From NCBI RefSeq assembly GCF_036826855.1, contig NZ_CP104578.1, positions 6,607,501 to 6,671,500 of the forward strand: a stretch of DNA of 64,000 bases. The letters are read 5' to 3'. The notes beneath the pieces were generated by a model. It saw only the letters and a list, made by a program, of their open reading frames with translations. It did not search any database and was not told the origin of the DNA. The position numbers were made by a program, and so were the translations under genes. The number at the start of each line of letters is the position of its first letter. Within the stretch, counting starts at the first letter, position 1. Origin of the DNA: Streptomyces sp. SJL17-4. GTDB lineage: Bacteria > Actinomycetota > Actinomycetes > Streptomycetales > Streptomycetaceae. Shown here piece by piece: positions 40,165 to 48,653 of this stretch.

Positions 40165-41154
40165 TCACCCGTCTGCCGGGGCCACGTCCCGCAGCAGCTG
40201 GGTGTACGCCGCCTCGTCGACGATCGGCGTGCCGAAGGACTTGGCCTTGACGGTCTTGGAGGTGGCGGAGTCCGGGTCGTTGGTGACGAGGAGGCTCGTC
40301 AGCCGGGAGACGCTCCCCGCCACATGGAGTCCGGCGTCGACCGTACGGTCCTCCAGGAGCTCCCGGTCGACGGAGGTGTCTCCCGAGAACGCCACCCGCA
40401 TGCCCTGCTTGAGCGGTTTGTCCGTCTCGTACCGGCCGGGGTTGGGGTACGGGCACGGCGGCCGCTTCCGCGAGGGACGCCAGCTGCCCGCCCGGTACGA
40501 GGAGGCGTACCCGGCCTGGTGGCCGATCCGCGGCTGCTGCGCGGGTGACGCGGCCCACTCGGTCAGCGGCCGGCATTCGAGCAGCGGCAGCCGTACGTTG
40601 CGCTCGGCCGCCGCGTGCAGGCTCGGCCGGAACGCCTCCGCGAGCACGCGCGCGTCGTCGAGCGCGTTGTGCGCGCGCTGCTGCACGACACCGAAGTGCG
40701 CGGCGAGCGACTCCAGCTTGTGATTGGGCAGCGGCAGCGACAGCTCCTTGGCGAGCGCGATCGTGCACAGCCGCTGCCGCACCGGCGCGGCCGACTCCGC
40801 GCGCGCGTACTCCCGGGCGATCATCTGCCAGTCGAACATCGCGTTGTGCGCGACGAGCACCCGCCCGTCCAGCCGGGTCGCGAACTCCGCCGCGATCTCC
40901 GGGAAGAGCGGCGCGCCCTCCAGGACGTCGGTGGTGAGCCCGTGGATCCAGACGGGTCCCGGATCACGCTCGGGGTTGACGAGCGTGTACCAGTGGTCCT
41001 CGACGTTCCCCTGGGCGTCCAGCCGATAGACGGCAGCCGACACTATCCGGTCGTCGCGGGCGAGTCCGGTGGTCTCCACGTCGACGACCGCGTACCCCTG
41101 TGGGTAGGCGGCCGGCCACGTCGCTGCTGTCGTACGGTCGTCAAGCACGGTCAC
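40165..41154 (-). CDS. DnaQ-like DEDDh 3'-5' exonuclease with C-terminal BRCT domain
   Basis: 329-residue nuclease. The N-terminal exonuclease domain has all DEDDh elements: VVDVETTGL (Exo I), LVAHNAMFDWQMIARE (Exo II) and AHNALDDARVLAEAF (Exo III). A Pro/Tyr-rich linker precedes a BRCT domain (KQGMRVAFSGDTSVDRELLE to IVDEAAYTQLLRDV). It probably acts in DNA repair or as an auxiliary proofreading nuclease. GTG start overlaps the stop of the TetR gene by 4 bp (GTGA), an unusual operon partner for a regulator of catabolism. Confidence 0.9.
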   Translation of the reverse strand: MTVLDDRTTAATWPAAYPQGYAVVDVETTGLARDDRIVSAAVYRLDAQGNVEDHWYTLVNPERDPGPVWIHGLTTDVLEGAPLFPEIAAEFATRLDGRVLVAHNAMFDWQMIAREYARAESAAPVRQRLCTIALAKELSLPLPNHKLESLAAHFGVVQQRAHNALDDARVLAEAFRPSLHAAAERNVRLPLLECRPLTEWAASPAQQPRIGHQAGYASSYRAGSWRPSRKRPPCPYPNPGRYETDKPLKQGMRVAFSGDTSVDRELLEDRTVDAGLHVAGSVSRLTSLLVTNDPDSATSKTVKAKSFGTPIVDEAAYTQLLRDVAPADG

Positions 41155-41819
41155 TGAGAATACGGCCCGCGACCGACAACTCCGTCCCCGGTGTCCCCGG
41201 CGGCCCCGGCGAGCAGCCCGTCCACCAGGGCGCGCACCGAGTCGACGAACAGGCGCTCGGTGTCGATGGAGGCGGCCAGCGCGCGGGCGAGGGGGCCGTC
41301 GGACTCGGCGTCCTCGGCGCTCCACAGCTCCTCCTCGGCGGGCGACTGCGCCGGTGCGCGCTCCCGGTTGCGCTCCACCAGGACATAGCCGACGACCTGG
41401 AACTGCACCGCGCGGACGGCCCGCGCCGCGTGCGCCCCGCGCAGTCCCGCGGCGTGCGCCTCGTGGACCAGGGCGCGCTGGGCGGGCAGGAACATGCGTT
41501 CCGTCAGGCCCCGTTCGTGGACCATCGCGACCAGGTGGGGGCGCTCGCGCAGGGCGCGGCGCAGCGCGCGGGCGACCGAGACGAGGCGCTCGGCCGGGGT
41601 CGCGCCGCGGGGGCGGATCGTGTCGAGATCGGCGACCGTCCGCTCGACCAGGGCGTCGAGCAGGGACTCCCGGTTGCCGACGTGCCAGTAGATCGAGGTG
41701 ACCGCGGTGCCGAGCTCGGCCGCGAGTCTGCGCATGGTGAGGGCGTCCGGGCCGTGCTGCTTCACCAGGGCGGCGGCCGTCTCGAGAACCTCCTCCCGGG
41801 TGAGTGCGGTGCGCGCCAT
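41151..41819 (-). CDS. TetR-family transcriptional regulator
   Basis: 222-residue regulator. The N-terminal HTH is VLETAAALVKQHGPDALTMR followed by RLAAELGTAVTSIYWHVGNR; the C-terminal ligand-binding domain has the length of the TetR_C family, with an acidic stretch (PAEEELWSAEDAESDG). The start MARTALTREEV is the usual one. Divergent from the decarboxylase-SDR-amidohydrolase operon. A perfect 6-3-6 palindrome in the 96-bp gap is its likely operator, making it the probable repressor of that operon and of itself. Confidence 0.9.
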   Translation of the reverse strand: MARTALTREEVLETAAALVKQHGPDALTMRRLAAELGTAVTSIYWHVGNRESLLDALVERTVADLDTIRPRGATPAERLVSVARALRRALRERPHLVAMVHERGLTERMFLPAQRALVHEAHAAGLRGAHAARAVRAVQFQVVGYVLVERNRERAPAQSPAEEELWSAEDAESDGPLARALAASIDTERLFVDSVRALVDGLLAGAAGDTGDGVVGRGPYSQ

Positions 41820-41872
41820 CCGTTCCCCCAACTCTGTCGCGTGCACGGGTCTTTACCCTTCATCGCCGCCGG

Positions 41873-41887
41873 TGTAACTCTGTTACA
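41873..41887. promoter_or_regulatory. Candidate TetR operator palindrome
   Basis: TGTAACTCTGTTACA: perfect 6-bp arms with a 3-bp centre, 53 nt before the tetR start and 28 nt before the start of the divergent operon. AT-rich relative to its surroundings, hence likely to overlap a promoter. Confidence 0.75.
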
Positions 41888-41915
41888 GACCCGACCCCCC
41901 GAAGGGTGGTACGTC

Positions 41916-42713
41916 ATGACACGAGTACGGTACGGGGCTCGCACGGACGCCGAGATCACGGCGGCCCGCACGAAGAGCGCCAAGCTCCCCGACATCTGGT
42001 CCACCGGAGTGGTAGCCGTCTGGGAGACCGATCCGGAGGTGGTGGCGGCCGTCCTGCCGCCCCCGCTGAAGCCCACCGAGCGGCCCCTCGTGCGGGCCAA
42101 CATCTCCCAGGTCGACCTGCCCGGCTACCCCCTCGGCGCCGGCTCGGTGGCCGTCGCCGCCGCCCACGGCGACCGCGAGGGCTGGTACCCGCTGGTCATG
42201 CCGATGACCCACGAGCGCGCCCTCGTCGGCGGCCGCGAGGTCTTCGGCGAACCGAAGAAGCTCGGCGCGGTCGTCGTCGAGCGCGACGGGCTCGTCGTCC
42301 GCGCCTCCCTCGGGCGGCACGGCATCGACTTCGTCGAGGTGCGCGGCGCGGTCTCCGGACCACTGCCGCTCCCGGAGCCGGTCGAGAAGACCGACTTCTA
42401 CTTCAAGTTCCTGCCGGGCGTGGAGGGTTCGGGCTTCGACGCCGACCCCGTCCTCGTCCACTGCGTCCGCAACGAGAAGGTGCGGAAGCTGGAGCGGATC
42501 ACCGGCGACGTGGTGCTGCGCGAGTCCATGTACGACCCGGTCGCCGACCTCCCCGTACGCCGGCTCGTCGAGATCACCATCGGCGAGAAGACCACCGACC
42601 AGCGGGGCACGGTCGCCGAGCGGGTCTCCGCGCAGGCCCTCCTGCCGTACATCCACCAGCGGTACGACGACCCGCAGCAGATCCTCGACGGCCCGCCCGA
42701 GGGGAGCGTCTGA
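41916..42713 (+). CDS. Acetoacetate-decarboxylase family protein
   Basis: 265-residue ADC-fold protein. The Schiff-base lysine environment is conserved: GGREVFGEPKKLGAVVVERD matches the E-x-P-K-K pattern of acetoacetate decarboxylase. VLVHCVRNEKVRKLERITGD lies in the C-terminal barrel. Family members decarboxylate beta-keto acids or catalyse aldol-dehydration reactions through a Schiff base; the substrate is unknown. GAAGGGTGG ahead of the ATG. First gene of a four-gene operon with 1-bp overlaps. Confidence 0.9.
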   Translation: MTRVRYGARTDAEITAARTKSAKLPDIWSTGVVAVWETDPEVVAAVLPPPLKPTERPLVRANISQVDLPGYPLGAGSVAVAAAHGDREGWYPLVMPMTHERALVGGREVFGEPKKLGAVVVERDGLVVRASLGRHGIDFVEVRGAVSGPLPLPEPVEKTDFYFKFLPGVEGSGFDADPVLVHCVRNEKVRKLERITGDVVLRESMYDPVADLPVRRLVEITIGEKTTDQRGTVAERVSAQALLPYIHQRYDDPQQILDGPPEGSV

Positions 42714-43597
42714 TGGAGCTCCGCGAGGGACAGGTCGCCGTCGTCACCGGCGCGGCGAGCGGCATCGGGCTCGCGATGGCCCGCCGCTTCGCCGCCGAGG
42801 GCCTGGCCGTCGTCCTCGGCGACGTCGAGGAGGGCGCGCTCGCCGAGGCCGCCGACGAGCTGATGGCGAGCGGGGCGCAGGTCCTCGCCCGGACGGTCGA
42901 CGTCTCGGACGCCGACGGGGTACGGGCGTTCGCCGAGGCCGCCTACGACACCTTCGGAGCCGTCCACGTCCTCTGCAACAACGCGGGCGTCGGCTCCGGC
43001 GCCGAGGGCCGCATGTGGGAGCACGAGCCCAACGACTGGAAGTGGGCGTTCTCCGTCAACGTCTGGGGCGTCTTCCACGGCATCCAGGCCTTCGTCCCCC
43101 GGATGCTCGCGGGCGGCGAACCCGGCCATGTCGTCAACACCTCCTCCGGCGACGGCGGCATCGCCCCGCTGCCCACCGCCTCCGTGTACGCGGTCACCAA
43201 GGCGGCCGTCGTCACCATGACCGAGTCGCTCTACGCCCACCTCAGGGCCGAGCACGCGCGCGTGAGCGCCTCCGTGCTCTTCCCCGGGCCGCACATGCTC
43301 CGCACCGGCCTCTGGGAGTCGCACCGCAACCGCCCCGAGCGGTACGCCAAGGAGCGCCCGCGCAGGACCCCGTACCGCAGCCTCGACCAGTGGGAGGCCG
43401 CCATGAAGGAGGCCGGGCACGAGGTCGCCTTCACCCCGGTGGAGGAGGTCGCCGAGCACGTCGTCGACGGCATCCGTGCCGACCGCTTCTGGATGCTGCC
43501 GGAGAGCGAGCACAGCGACCGGCAGATCCGGGCGCGCTCGCGGTCGATGCTCGACCGCTCGAACCCGTCGTACCTGGAGAACTTCATCCTCGACTGA
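42713..43597 (+). CDS. SDR-family oxidoreductase of the TetR-controlled operon
   Basis: 294-residue classical short-chain dehydrogenase. Cofactor motif VVTGAASGIGLAMARRFAAE, LCNNAGVGSGAEG, VNTSSGDGGIAP and catalytic tyrosine-lysine in SVYAVTKAAVVTM. A C-terminal extension relative to FabG-type SDRs is Arg-rich. TGATG overlap with the decarboxylase gene. It probably oxidises a hydroxy acid or alcohol of the same pathway; substrate not assignable. Confidence 0.91.
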   Translation: MELREGQVAVVTGAASGIGLAMARRFAAEGLAVVLGDVEEGALAEAADELMASGAQVLARTVDVSDADGVRAFAEAAYDTFGAVHVLCNNAGVGSGAEGRMWEHEPNDWKWAFSVNVWGVFHGIQAFVPRMLAGGEPGHVVNTSSGDGGIAPLPTASVYAVTKAAVVTMTESLYAHLRAEHARVSASVLFPGPHMLRTGLWESHRNRPERYAKERPRRTPYRSLDQWEAAMKEAGHEVAFTPVEEVAEHVVDGIRADRFWMLPESEHSDRQIRARSRSMLDRSNPSYLENFILD

Positions 43598-43607
43598 GGG
43601 GGCCCCG

Positions 43608-44891
43608 ATGGCCGATCCGAACGACCCGTATCTGATCATCTCCTCCGACTGCCACGCCGGGCTGCCCACCGAGCGGTACCGGCCCTACCTCGACTCCCGC
43701 TTCCACGGCGCGTTCGACGACTTCCTCGCCGGACGCGAGGCCCGCCGGGAGGCCATGACCCGGCTCGGGGTGCGCAACGAGGCCTTCGCGAACAAGTGGT
43801 TCAGCGACAACGAGGAAGGGCTGCGCGGCGGCTGGGACGCCGGGCAGCGGCTCAAGGAGCTCGACGGCGACGGGGTGGCGGCCGAGGTCGTCTTCCCCGA
43901 CGCGGACGCCGTCGACAGCCAGACCGCCGCGCCCTTCGGGGTCGGCCTCGGGCTCTCCGGCGACCAGGACCCGGAGCTCGGCATGGCGGGCGCGCAGGCG
44001 CACAACCGCTGGCTGGCCGAGTTCGTGGGACGGAATCCCGAGCGGCACTGCGGGGTGGCGCTGCTGCCGATCACCGCCGAGCCGGCGAAGGTCGTCGCCG
44101 AGATCCACCGGGCCAAGGAGTCCGGGCTCGGGGCGCTGATGATCCCCTCCATGTGGGTGGACAAGGAGCCGTACCACGACCGGCGCTACGACCCGGTCTG
44201 GGCGGCCGCCGCCGAGACCGGGATGCCGCTGGTCACCCACTCCGGAGCGGCACCGCGCGAGGAGTACGGCGACCACCTCGGCATCTACGTCTCCGAGGTC
44301 ACCTGGTGGCCGGCCAGGCCGCTGTGGTTCCTGCTCTGGTCGGGCGTCTTCGAGCGGCACCCCGGCCTCCGGTTCGGGGTCGCCGAGTCCGGCTGCTGGT
44401 GGCTGCCGAACCTCCTCTGGTTCATGGACCGGCTCTACCTCGGCGCGCACGGCGGCAAGAAGCTGTCCCCGTTCGCGGAGCTGAGGCGGCCGCCGAGCGA
44501 GTACCTGGACCGGCAGGTCTTCATCTGCGCCACCAACACCAAGCGGCGTGAACTCGCCCAGCGGTACGAGATCGGCGTCGACAACATCCTGTGGGGCTCG
44601 GACTTCCCGCACCCGGAGGGAACCTGGCCGGACACGCGCGCGTGGCTCCGGAAGACCTTCCACGACATTCCGGTGACGGAGACCCGCCGGATGCTGGGCC
44701 TCGCGGCGGCCGAGGTCTTCGGATTCGACGTCCAGAAGCTGGATCCGATCGCCCGCCGCATCGGCCCCACCCCCGCCGACCTGGGCCAGCCCGCCGACCA
44801 GACCGCCGTGGAGGCCTCCTGGGCCCGCTCGCGCGAGGTCGGCCGGCACTGGCTGACGGACCACGACTTCCCCACCCTGGGGGTGAGCTGA
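43608..44891 (+). CDS. ACMSD-like amidohydrolase, copy 1
   Basis: 427-residue TIM-barrel protein of the Amidohydro_2 family (ACMSD/gamma-resorcylate-decarboxylase relatives). Seen: IISSDCHAGLPTERYRPYLD at the first strand, AGAQAHNRWLAEFV, GMPLVTHSGAAPREEYG (strand-5 His) and DNILWGSDFPHPEGTWPDTR (strand-8 Asp). At strand 1 the usual HxH/HxE pair is His-Ala-Gly, so one common metal ligand is missing. The family contains decarboxylases and hydrolases. RBS-like GGGGG ahead of the ATG; the next gene encodes a paralogue. Confidence 0.88.
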   Translation: MADPNDPYLIISSDCHAGLPTERYRPYLDSRFHGAFDDFLAGREARREAMTRLGVRNEAFANKWFSDNEEGLRGGWDAGQRLKELDGDGVAAEVVFPDADAVDSQTAAPFGVGLGLSGDQDPELGMAGAQAHNRWLAEFVGRNPERHCGVALLPITAEPAKVVAEIHRAKESGLGALMIPSMWVDKEPYHDRRYDPVWAAAAETGMPLVTHSGAAPREEYGDHLGIYVSEVTWWPARPLWFLLWSGVFERHPGLRFGVAESGCWWLPNLLWFMDRLYLGAHGGKKLSPFAELRRPPSEYLDRQVFICATNTKRRELAQRYEIGVDNILWGSDFPHPEGTWPDTRAWLRKTFHDIPVTETRRMLGLAAAEVFGFDVQKLDPIARRIGPTPADLGQPADQTAVEASWARSREVGRHWLTDHDFPTLGVS

Positions 44892-46156
44892 TGGACCGCT
44901 ACACCGTGATCTCGGCGGACTGTCACGCCGGCGCCGACCTCCTCGACTACCGCCCCTACCTGGAGAGGAAGCACCACGAGGCCTTCGACGCCTGGGCCGC
45001 CACCTACGTCAACCCGTACGAGGATCTGCTTGCCGACACCGCCGACCGCAACTGGAACTCCGAGCGCCGGCTGCGCGAGCTGGAGGCGGACGGCATCGTC
45101 GCCGAGGTCGTCTTCCCCAACACCGTCCCGCCGTTCTTCCCCAAGGCCTCCCTGATGGCCCAGCCGCCCACCGCGGCCGAGTACGAGCAGCGGTGGGCCG
45201 GACTCCAGGCGCACAACCGCTGGCTCGCCGACTTCTGCGCCGCCGCGCCGGGGCGCAGGGCGGGCGTGGCGCAGATCCTCCTCAACGACGTGGACGCGGC
45301 GGTCGGCGAGATCCGCCGGGCCCGCGAGGCCGGGCTCACCGGCGGCATCCTGCTGCCCGGTGTGCCGCCCGGCTCGACCGTGCCCGAGCTGTACTCGGAG
45401 GCGTACGACCCGATCTGGGCGGTCTGCGCCGAGCTCGACGTCCCGGTCAACCACCACGGCGGCTCGGCGTCACCGCCGCTGGGCGACGAACCGGCCGCCC
45501 GGGCGGTCTTCATGGTGGAGACCACCTGGTTCTCGCACCGGGCGCTGTGGCACCTGGTCTTCGGCGGGGCGTTCCGGCGCCACCCGGGGCTCAAGCTGGT
45601 CCTGACCGAGCAGGGCTCGGGCTGGATCCCGGGCGTGCTCGACATGCTGGACTACTACCACGGCCGCCTGGTGTCGGCGGCGACGAAGGCCTCCGCGGGG
45701 GCTTCCCCCGGCGCCACCGGCGCCCCCGGGGCCTCCACCGCGGAGTCGAAGTTCGGCGCGGGCCTCGCCGAGGCCATGGGCAAGGGCCCCAGCGCGGTCT
45801 GGCGGGACAACTGCTTCGTCGGCGCGAGCTTCATGCGCCCCCACGAGGTGCCGCTGCGCGACCGGATCGGCCTCGACAAGATCATGTGGGGCAGCGACTA
45901 CCCGCACGACGAGGGCACCACCCCGTACTCCCGCGAAGGCCTCCGGATCGCCTACGCCGGGCTGCCGAGGGAGGAGGTCGCGGCGATGGCCGGCGGCAAC
46001 GCGGCCCGCGTCTACGGCTTCGACCTGCCGTACCTGGACTCCCTCGCCGCGGTCCACGGACCGACCGTCGAGGAGATCGCCGAGCCCCTGAAGGAGGTTC
46101 CCGCGGGCGCCACCAGCCCGGCCTTCGCCCCGGGCGGGTCGGTCCGCGTCTGGTGA
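44891..46156 (+). CDS. ACMSD-like amidohydrolase, copy 2
   Basis: 421-residue paralogue of the preceding protein, overlapping it by one base (TGATG). Shared landmarks: VISADCHAGADLLDYRPYLE, GLQAHNRWLADFCA, DVPVNHHGGSASPPLG, LVLTEQGSGWIPGV and DKIMWGSDYPHDEGTTPYSR. It also has His-Ala-Gly in place of His-x-His at strand 1. An Ala/Gly/Pro-rich insertion lies at ~residues 262-285. Adjacent, translationally coupled paralogues suggest a heteromer or two successive steps of one pathway. Confidence 0.88.
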   Translation: MDRYTVISADCHAGADLLDYRPYLERKHHEAFDAWAATYVNPYEDLLADTADRNWNSERRLRELEADGIVAEVVFPNTVPPFFPKASLMAQPPTAAEYEQRWAGLQAHNRWLADFCAAAPGRRAGVAQILLNDVDAAVGEIRRAREAGLTGGILLPGVPPGSTVPELYSEAYDPIWAVCAELDVPVNHHGGSASPPLGDEPAARAVFMVETTWFSHRALWHLVFGGAFRRHPGLKLVLTEQGSGWIPGVLDMLDYYHGRLVSAATKASAGASPGATGAPGASTAESKFGAGLAEAMGKGPSAVWRDNCFVGASFMRPHEVPLRDRIGLDKIMWGSDYPHDEGTTPYSREGLRIAYAGLPREEVAAMAGGNAARVYGFDLPYLDSLAAVHGPTVEEIAEPLKEVPAGATSPAFAPGGSVRVW

Positions 46157-46180
46157 CCCGCCCGGTGCGACGCTCCTGAC

Positions 46181-46909
46181 GTGACCGACGCGCCCGAGAT
46201 GACCGACGTCCCCGAACACGAGGCCCACGGCGGAGGCCTCGGCTCCCGTCTCAACTGGCTCCGGGCCGCCGTGCTCGGAGCCAACGACGGAGTCGTATCC
46301 ACCGCGGGCCTCGTCGTCGGCGTCGCCGGCGCCACCGAGTCCCAGGCCGCCCTGCTCACCGCGGGTCTCGCGGGGCTGCTGGCCGGATCGATGTCGATGG
46401 CGGCGGGGGAGTACGTCTCGGTCTCCACCCAGCGCGACTCCGAGAAGGCCGCCCTGGCGCAGGAGAAGCGCGAACTGCGCGAGGATCCGGAGGCGGAACT
46501 CGCCGAACTGACCGGCCTCCTGGCCGCCCGCGGCCTCTCCGCCGACGTGGCCCGCGAGGCCGCCGAGCAGCTCACCGCCCGCGACGCCCTGCGCGCCCAC
46601 GCGCGCGTGGAGCTGGGCATCGACCCGGACCAGCTCACGATCCCCTGGCACGCGGCCGCCGCGAGCTTCCTCGCCTTCACCGTCGGCGCCCTGCTCCCGC
46701 TCCTCGCGATCGTCCTTCCACCGGCCTCGGCGCGCCTCTGGGTCACGGTCGTCTCCGTCCTCGCGGCCCTGGCCTTCACCGGCTGGTGGAGCGCTCGCCT
46801 GGGCGCCGCCCCCACGGGCCGCGCGATGCTCCGCAACGTCGCGGGAGGTGCCCTGGCGATGGCGGTCACCTACGGCGCGGGCTCGTTGCTGGGAGCGACG
46901 GGCGTGTAG
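46181..46909 (+). CDS. VIT1/CCC1-family transporter
   Basis: 242-residue membrane protein of the vacuolar iron transporter family, which exports or sequesters Fe2+/Mn2+. Seen: LRAAVLGANDGVVSTAGLVV in helix 1, LAGSMSMAAGEYVSVSTQRD in helix 2 and its cytosolic extension, an acidic helical metal-binding domain (~residues 85-150), and three C-terminal helices. GTG start; 24 nt after the amidohydrolase gene, so possibly the end of that transcript. Confidence 0.88.
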   Translation: MTDAPEMTDVPEHEAHGGGLGSRLNWLRAAVLGANDGVVSTAGLVVGVAGATESQAALLTAGLAGLLAGSMSMAAGEYVSVSTQRDSEKAALAQEKRELREDPEAELAELTGLLAARGLSADVAREAAEQLTARDALRAHARVELGIDPDQLTIPWHAAAASFLAFTVGALLPLLAIVLPPASARLWVTVVSVLAALAFTGWWSARLGAAPTGRAMLRNVAGGALAMAVTYGAGSLLGATGV

Positions 46910-46920
46910 GCCTCCCGGGG

Positions 46921-46950
46921 GCGGTTGTCCCGGAGCCGGTTGTCCCGGAG
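46921..46950. repeat. 15-bp direct repeat (x2) upstream of the sterol-desaturase gene
   Basis: GCGGTTGTCCCGGAG followed directly by CCGGTTGTCCCGGAG (14 of 15 bases identical), with a third degraded unit after it, in the 155-bp gap. Function unknown. Confidence 0.65.
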
Positions 46951-47064
46951 GTTGCCCCGGGGGCGGCTGTCAGAAGGTGCCAAGGCTTGCTGACAACTCG
47001 TCTCGCATACTTGTTGGTAACGACGTCTATCCGCACCCCCGCCCCCGCCCCTACCGTCGACCGC

Positions 47065-47994
47065 ATGCCCAACCTGCCCGATGTCGTGCTCTGGTCCATA
47101 CCGGCGTTCGTCCTGCTCGCCGTCCTGGAGATGGTCGGCTACCGCCTCCATCCCGACGAGGAAGCCGCCGGTTACGAGGCCAAGGACACGGCCACGAGCA
47201 TGGGCATGGGGCTCGGGAGCCTCTTCGTCGACCTCGTGTGGAAGATCCCGATCGTCGCGATCTACACGGCGGTCCACGAGCTCACCCCGCTCCGCGTCCC
47301 CCTCCTCTGGTGGACGATCCCGCTGATGCTGCTCGCCCAGGACTTCTTCTACTACTGGCAGCACCGCGGCCACCATGTCGTCCGGATCCTGTGGGCGTCC
47401 CACGTCGTGCACCACAGCAGCCGCAGGTTCAACCTCTCCACCGCGCTGCGGCAGCCCTGGACGGGCTTCACCTCGTGGCCGTTCTATCTGCCGATGATCG
47501 CGCTCGGCGTCCACCCGGCCGCCGTCGCCTTCTGCTCCTCGGTCAGTCTCGTCTATCAGTTCTGGATCCACACCGAGCGCGTCGACAAGCTGCCCAGGCC
47601 CTTCGAGTACGTCCTCAACACCCCCTCCCACCACCGCGTCCACCACGCCTCCCAGGGCGGCTACCTGGACCGGAACTTCGGCGGGATCCTCATCGTCTGG
47701 GACCGGATGTTCGGCTCCTGGGTCGGCGAGACCGACCGGCCCGTCTACGGCCTCACCAAGAACATCGAGACCTACAACCCCCTGCGCGTCGCCACCCACG
47801 AGTACGCCGCCATCGCCCGCGACCTCCGCGCCGCCCACGACTGGCGCGAGCGGGCCGGCCGGGTCCTCCGCGGCCCGGGCTGGCAACCGGCCGCCGCCGC
47901 GCCGGCAGCCGCCACCGACACCCGTTCCAACACCTGTACCGACACCCGTACCGAATCCCGTACCGACAAGGCCACCCCGGAGCGCGCCGCGTGA
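47065..47994 (+). CDS. Sterol-desaturase/fatty-acid-hydroxylase superfamily protein
   Basis: 309-residue membrane protein with the di-iron histidine clusters of the family: YWQHRGHHVVRILWASHVVH (HRGHH and HVVHH) and TPSHHRVHHASQGGYLDRNF (HRVHH), between four to five hydrophobic helices. Such proteins hydroxylate or desaturate lipids with O2. The C-terminal ~40 residues are Ala/Thr-rich and probably disordered, with short ACACC-type DNA repeats. The next gene overlaps its stop by 4 bp (GTGA). Confidence 0.88.
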   Translation: MPNLPDVVLWSIPAFVLLAVLEMVGYRLHPDEEAAGYEAKDTATSMGMGLGSLFVDLVWKIPIVAIYTAVHELTPLRVPLLWWTIPLMLLAQDFFYYWQHRGHHVVRILWASHVVHHSSRRFNLSTALRQPWTGFTSWPFYLPMIALGVHPAAVAFCSSVSLVYQFWIHTERVDKLPRPFEYVLNTPSHHRVHHASQGGYLDRNFGGILIVWDRMFGSWVGETDRPVYGLTKNIETYNPLRVATHEYAAIARDLRAAHDWRERAGRVLRGPGWQPAAAAPAAATDTRSNTCTDTRTESRTDKATPERAA

Positions 47995-48635
47995 AGACCT
48001 CCTCCTCCACGCTCTCCCGCGCACTGCTCGCCGCCTTCGGCCTCGCGACCGCCGTCGACCTGATCTCGCTGCTCGCCGGCGCCGAGCTCGGCCACCAGAT
48101 CGCCAAGCCGCTCCTGATGCCGCTGCTCGCCGCGTACGCCGTCACCCGGGGCGCCCCCAGGCCGCTGACCGCCGCGCTGCTCCTCGGCTGGGGCGGAGAC
48201 GTGTTCCTGCTCTCCGACGCCGACTGGGCCTTCCTCGTCGGCATGGGCTCCTTCGCCGCCGGCCACGTCTGCTACCTGGTCCTCTTCGGACGACGCCGTA
48301 CGTCCCCGGCGCTCGGCGCCCTGTACGCGGCCGTCCTCGTCGGCACCGTCGTGCTCCTCTGGCCCGACCTCCCCGCCGACCTCCGCGTCCCGGTCGCCGG
48401 CTACTCGCTGCTCCTCACCGCCATGGCGTACCGCGCGAGCGCCCGCGGTCTCCTCGCGGGAGTGGGCGGCGCGCTCTTCCTGCTGTCCGACACCCTGATC
48501 GCCACCGGGGTCGCCGAGTGGCCCCAGCTGCCCGCTCCCGACTTCTGGGTCATGCTGACCTACATCGCGGCGCAGTACCTGCTGCCGGCGGGCGCGCTCC
48601 ACGCGATGTACGGTGAGCGTCGTACAACCGTCTGA
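47991..48635 (+). CDS. Lysoplasmalogenase-like (YhhN/TMEM86) membrane protein
   Basis: 214 residues with seven to eight hydrophobic helices and the YhhN family pattern: KPLLMPLLAAYAV, ALLLGWGGDVFLLSD (the conserved Gly-Asp-x-x-L), FAAGHVCYLVLFG and GGALFLLSDTLIA. The family cleaves the vinyl-ether bond of lysoplasmalogens. Translation is coupled to the desaturase-like gene. The pair suggests a lipid-modification role, as inference from context. Confidence 0.86.
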   Translation: MKTSSSTLSRALLAAFGLATAVDLISLLAGAELGHQIAKPLLMPLLAAYAVTRGAPRPLTAALLLGWGGDVFLLSDADWAFLVGMGSFAAGHVCYLVLFGRRRTSPALGALYAAVLVGTVVLLWPDLPADLRVPVAGYSLLLTAMAYRASARGLLAGVGGALFLLSDTLIATGVAEWPQLPAPDFWVMLTYIAAQYLLPAGALHAMYGERRTTV

Positions 48636-48653
48636 CAGCAAGGAACGCCCGCC

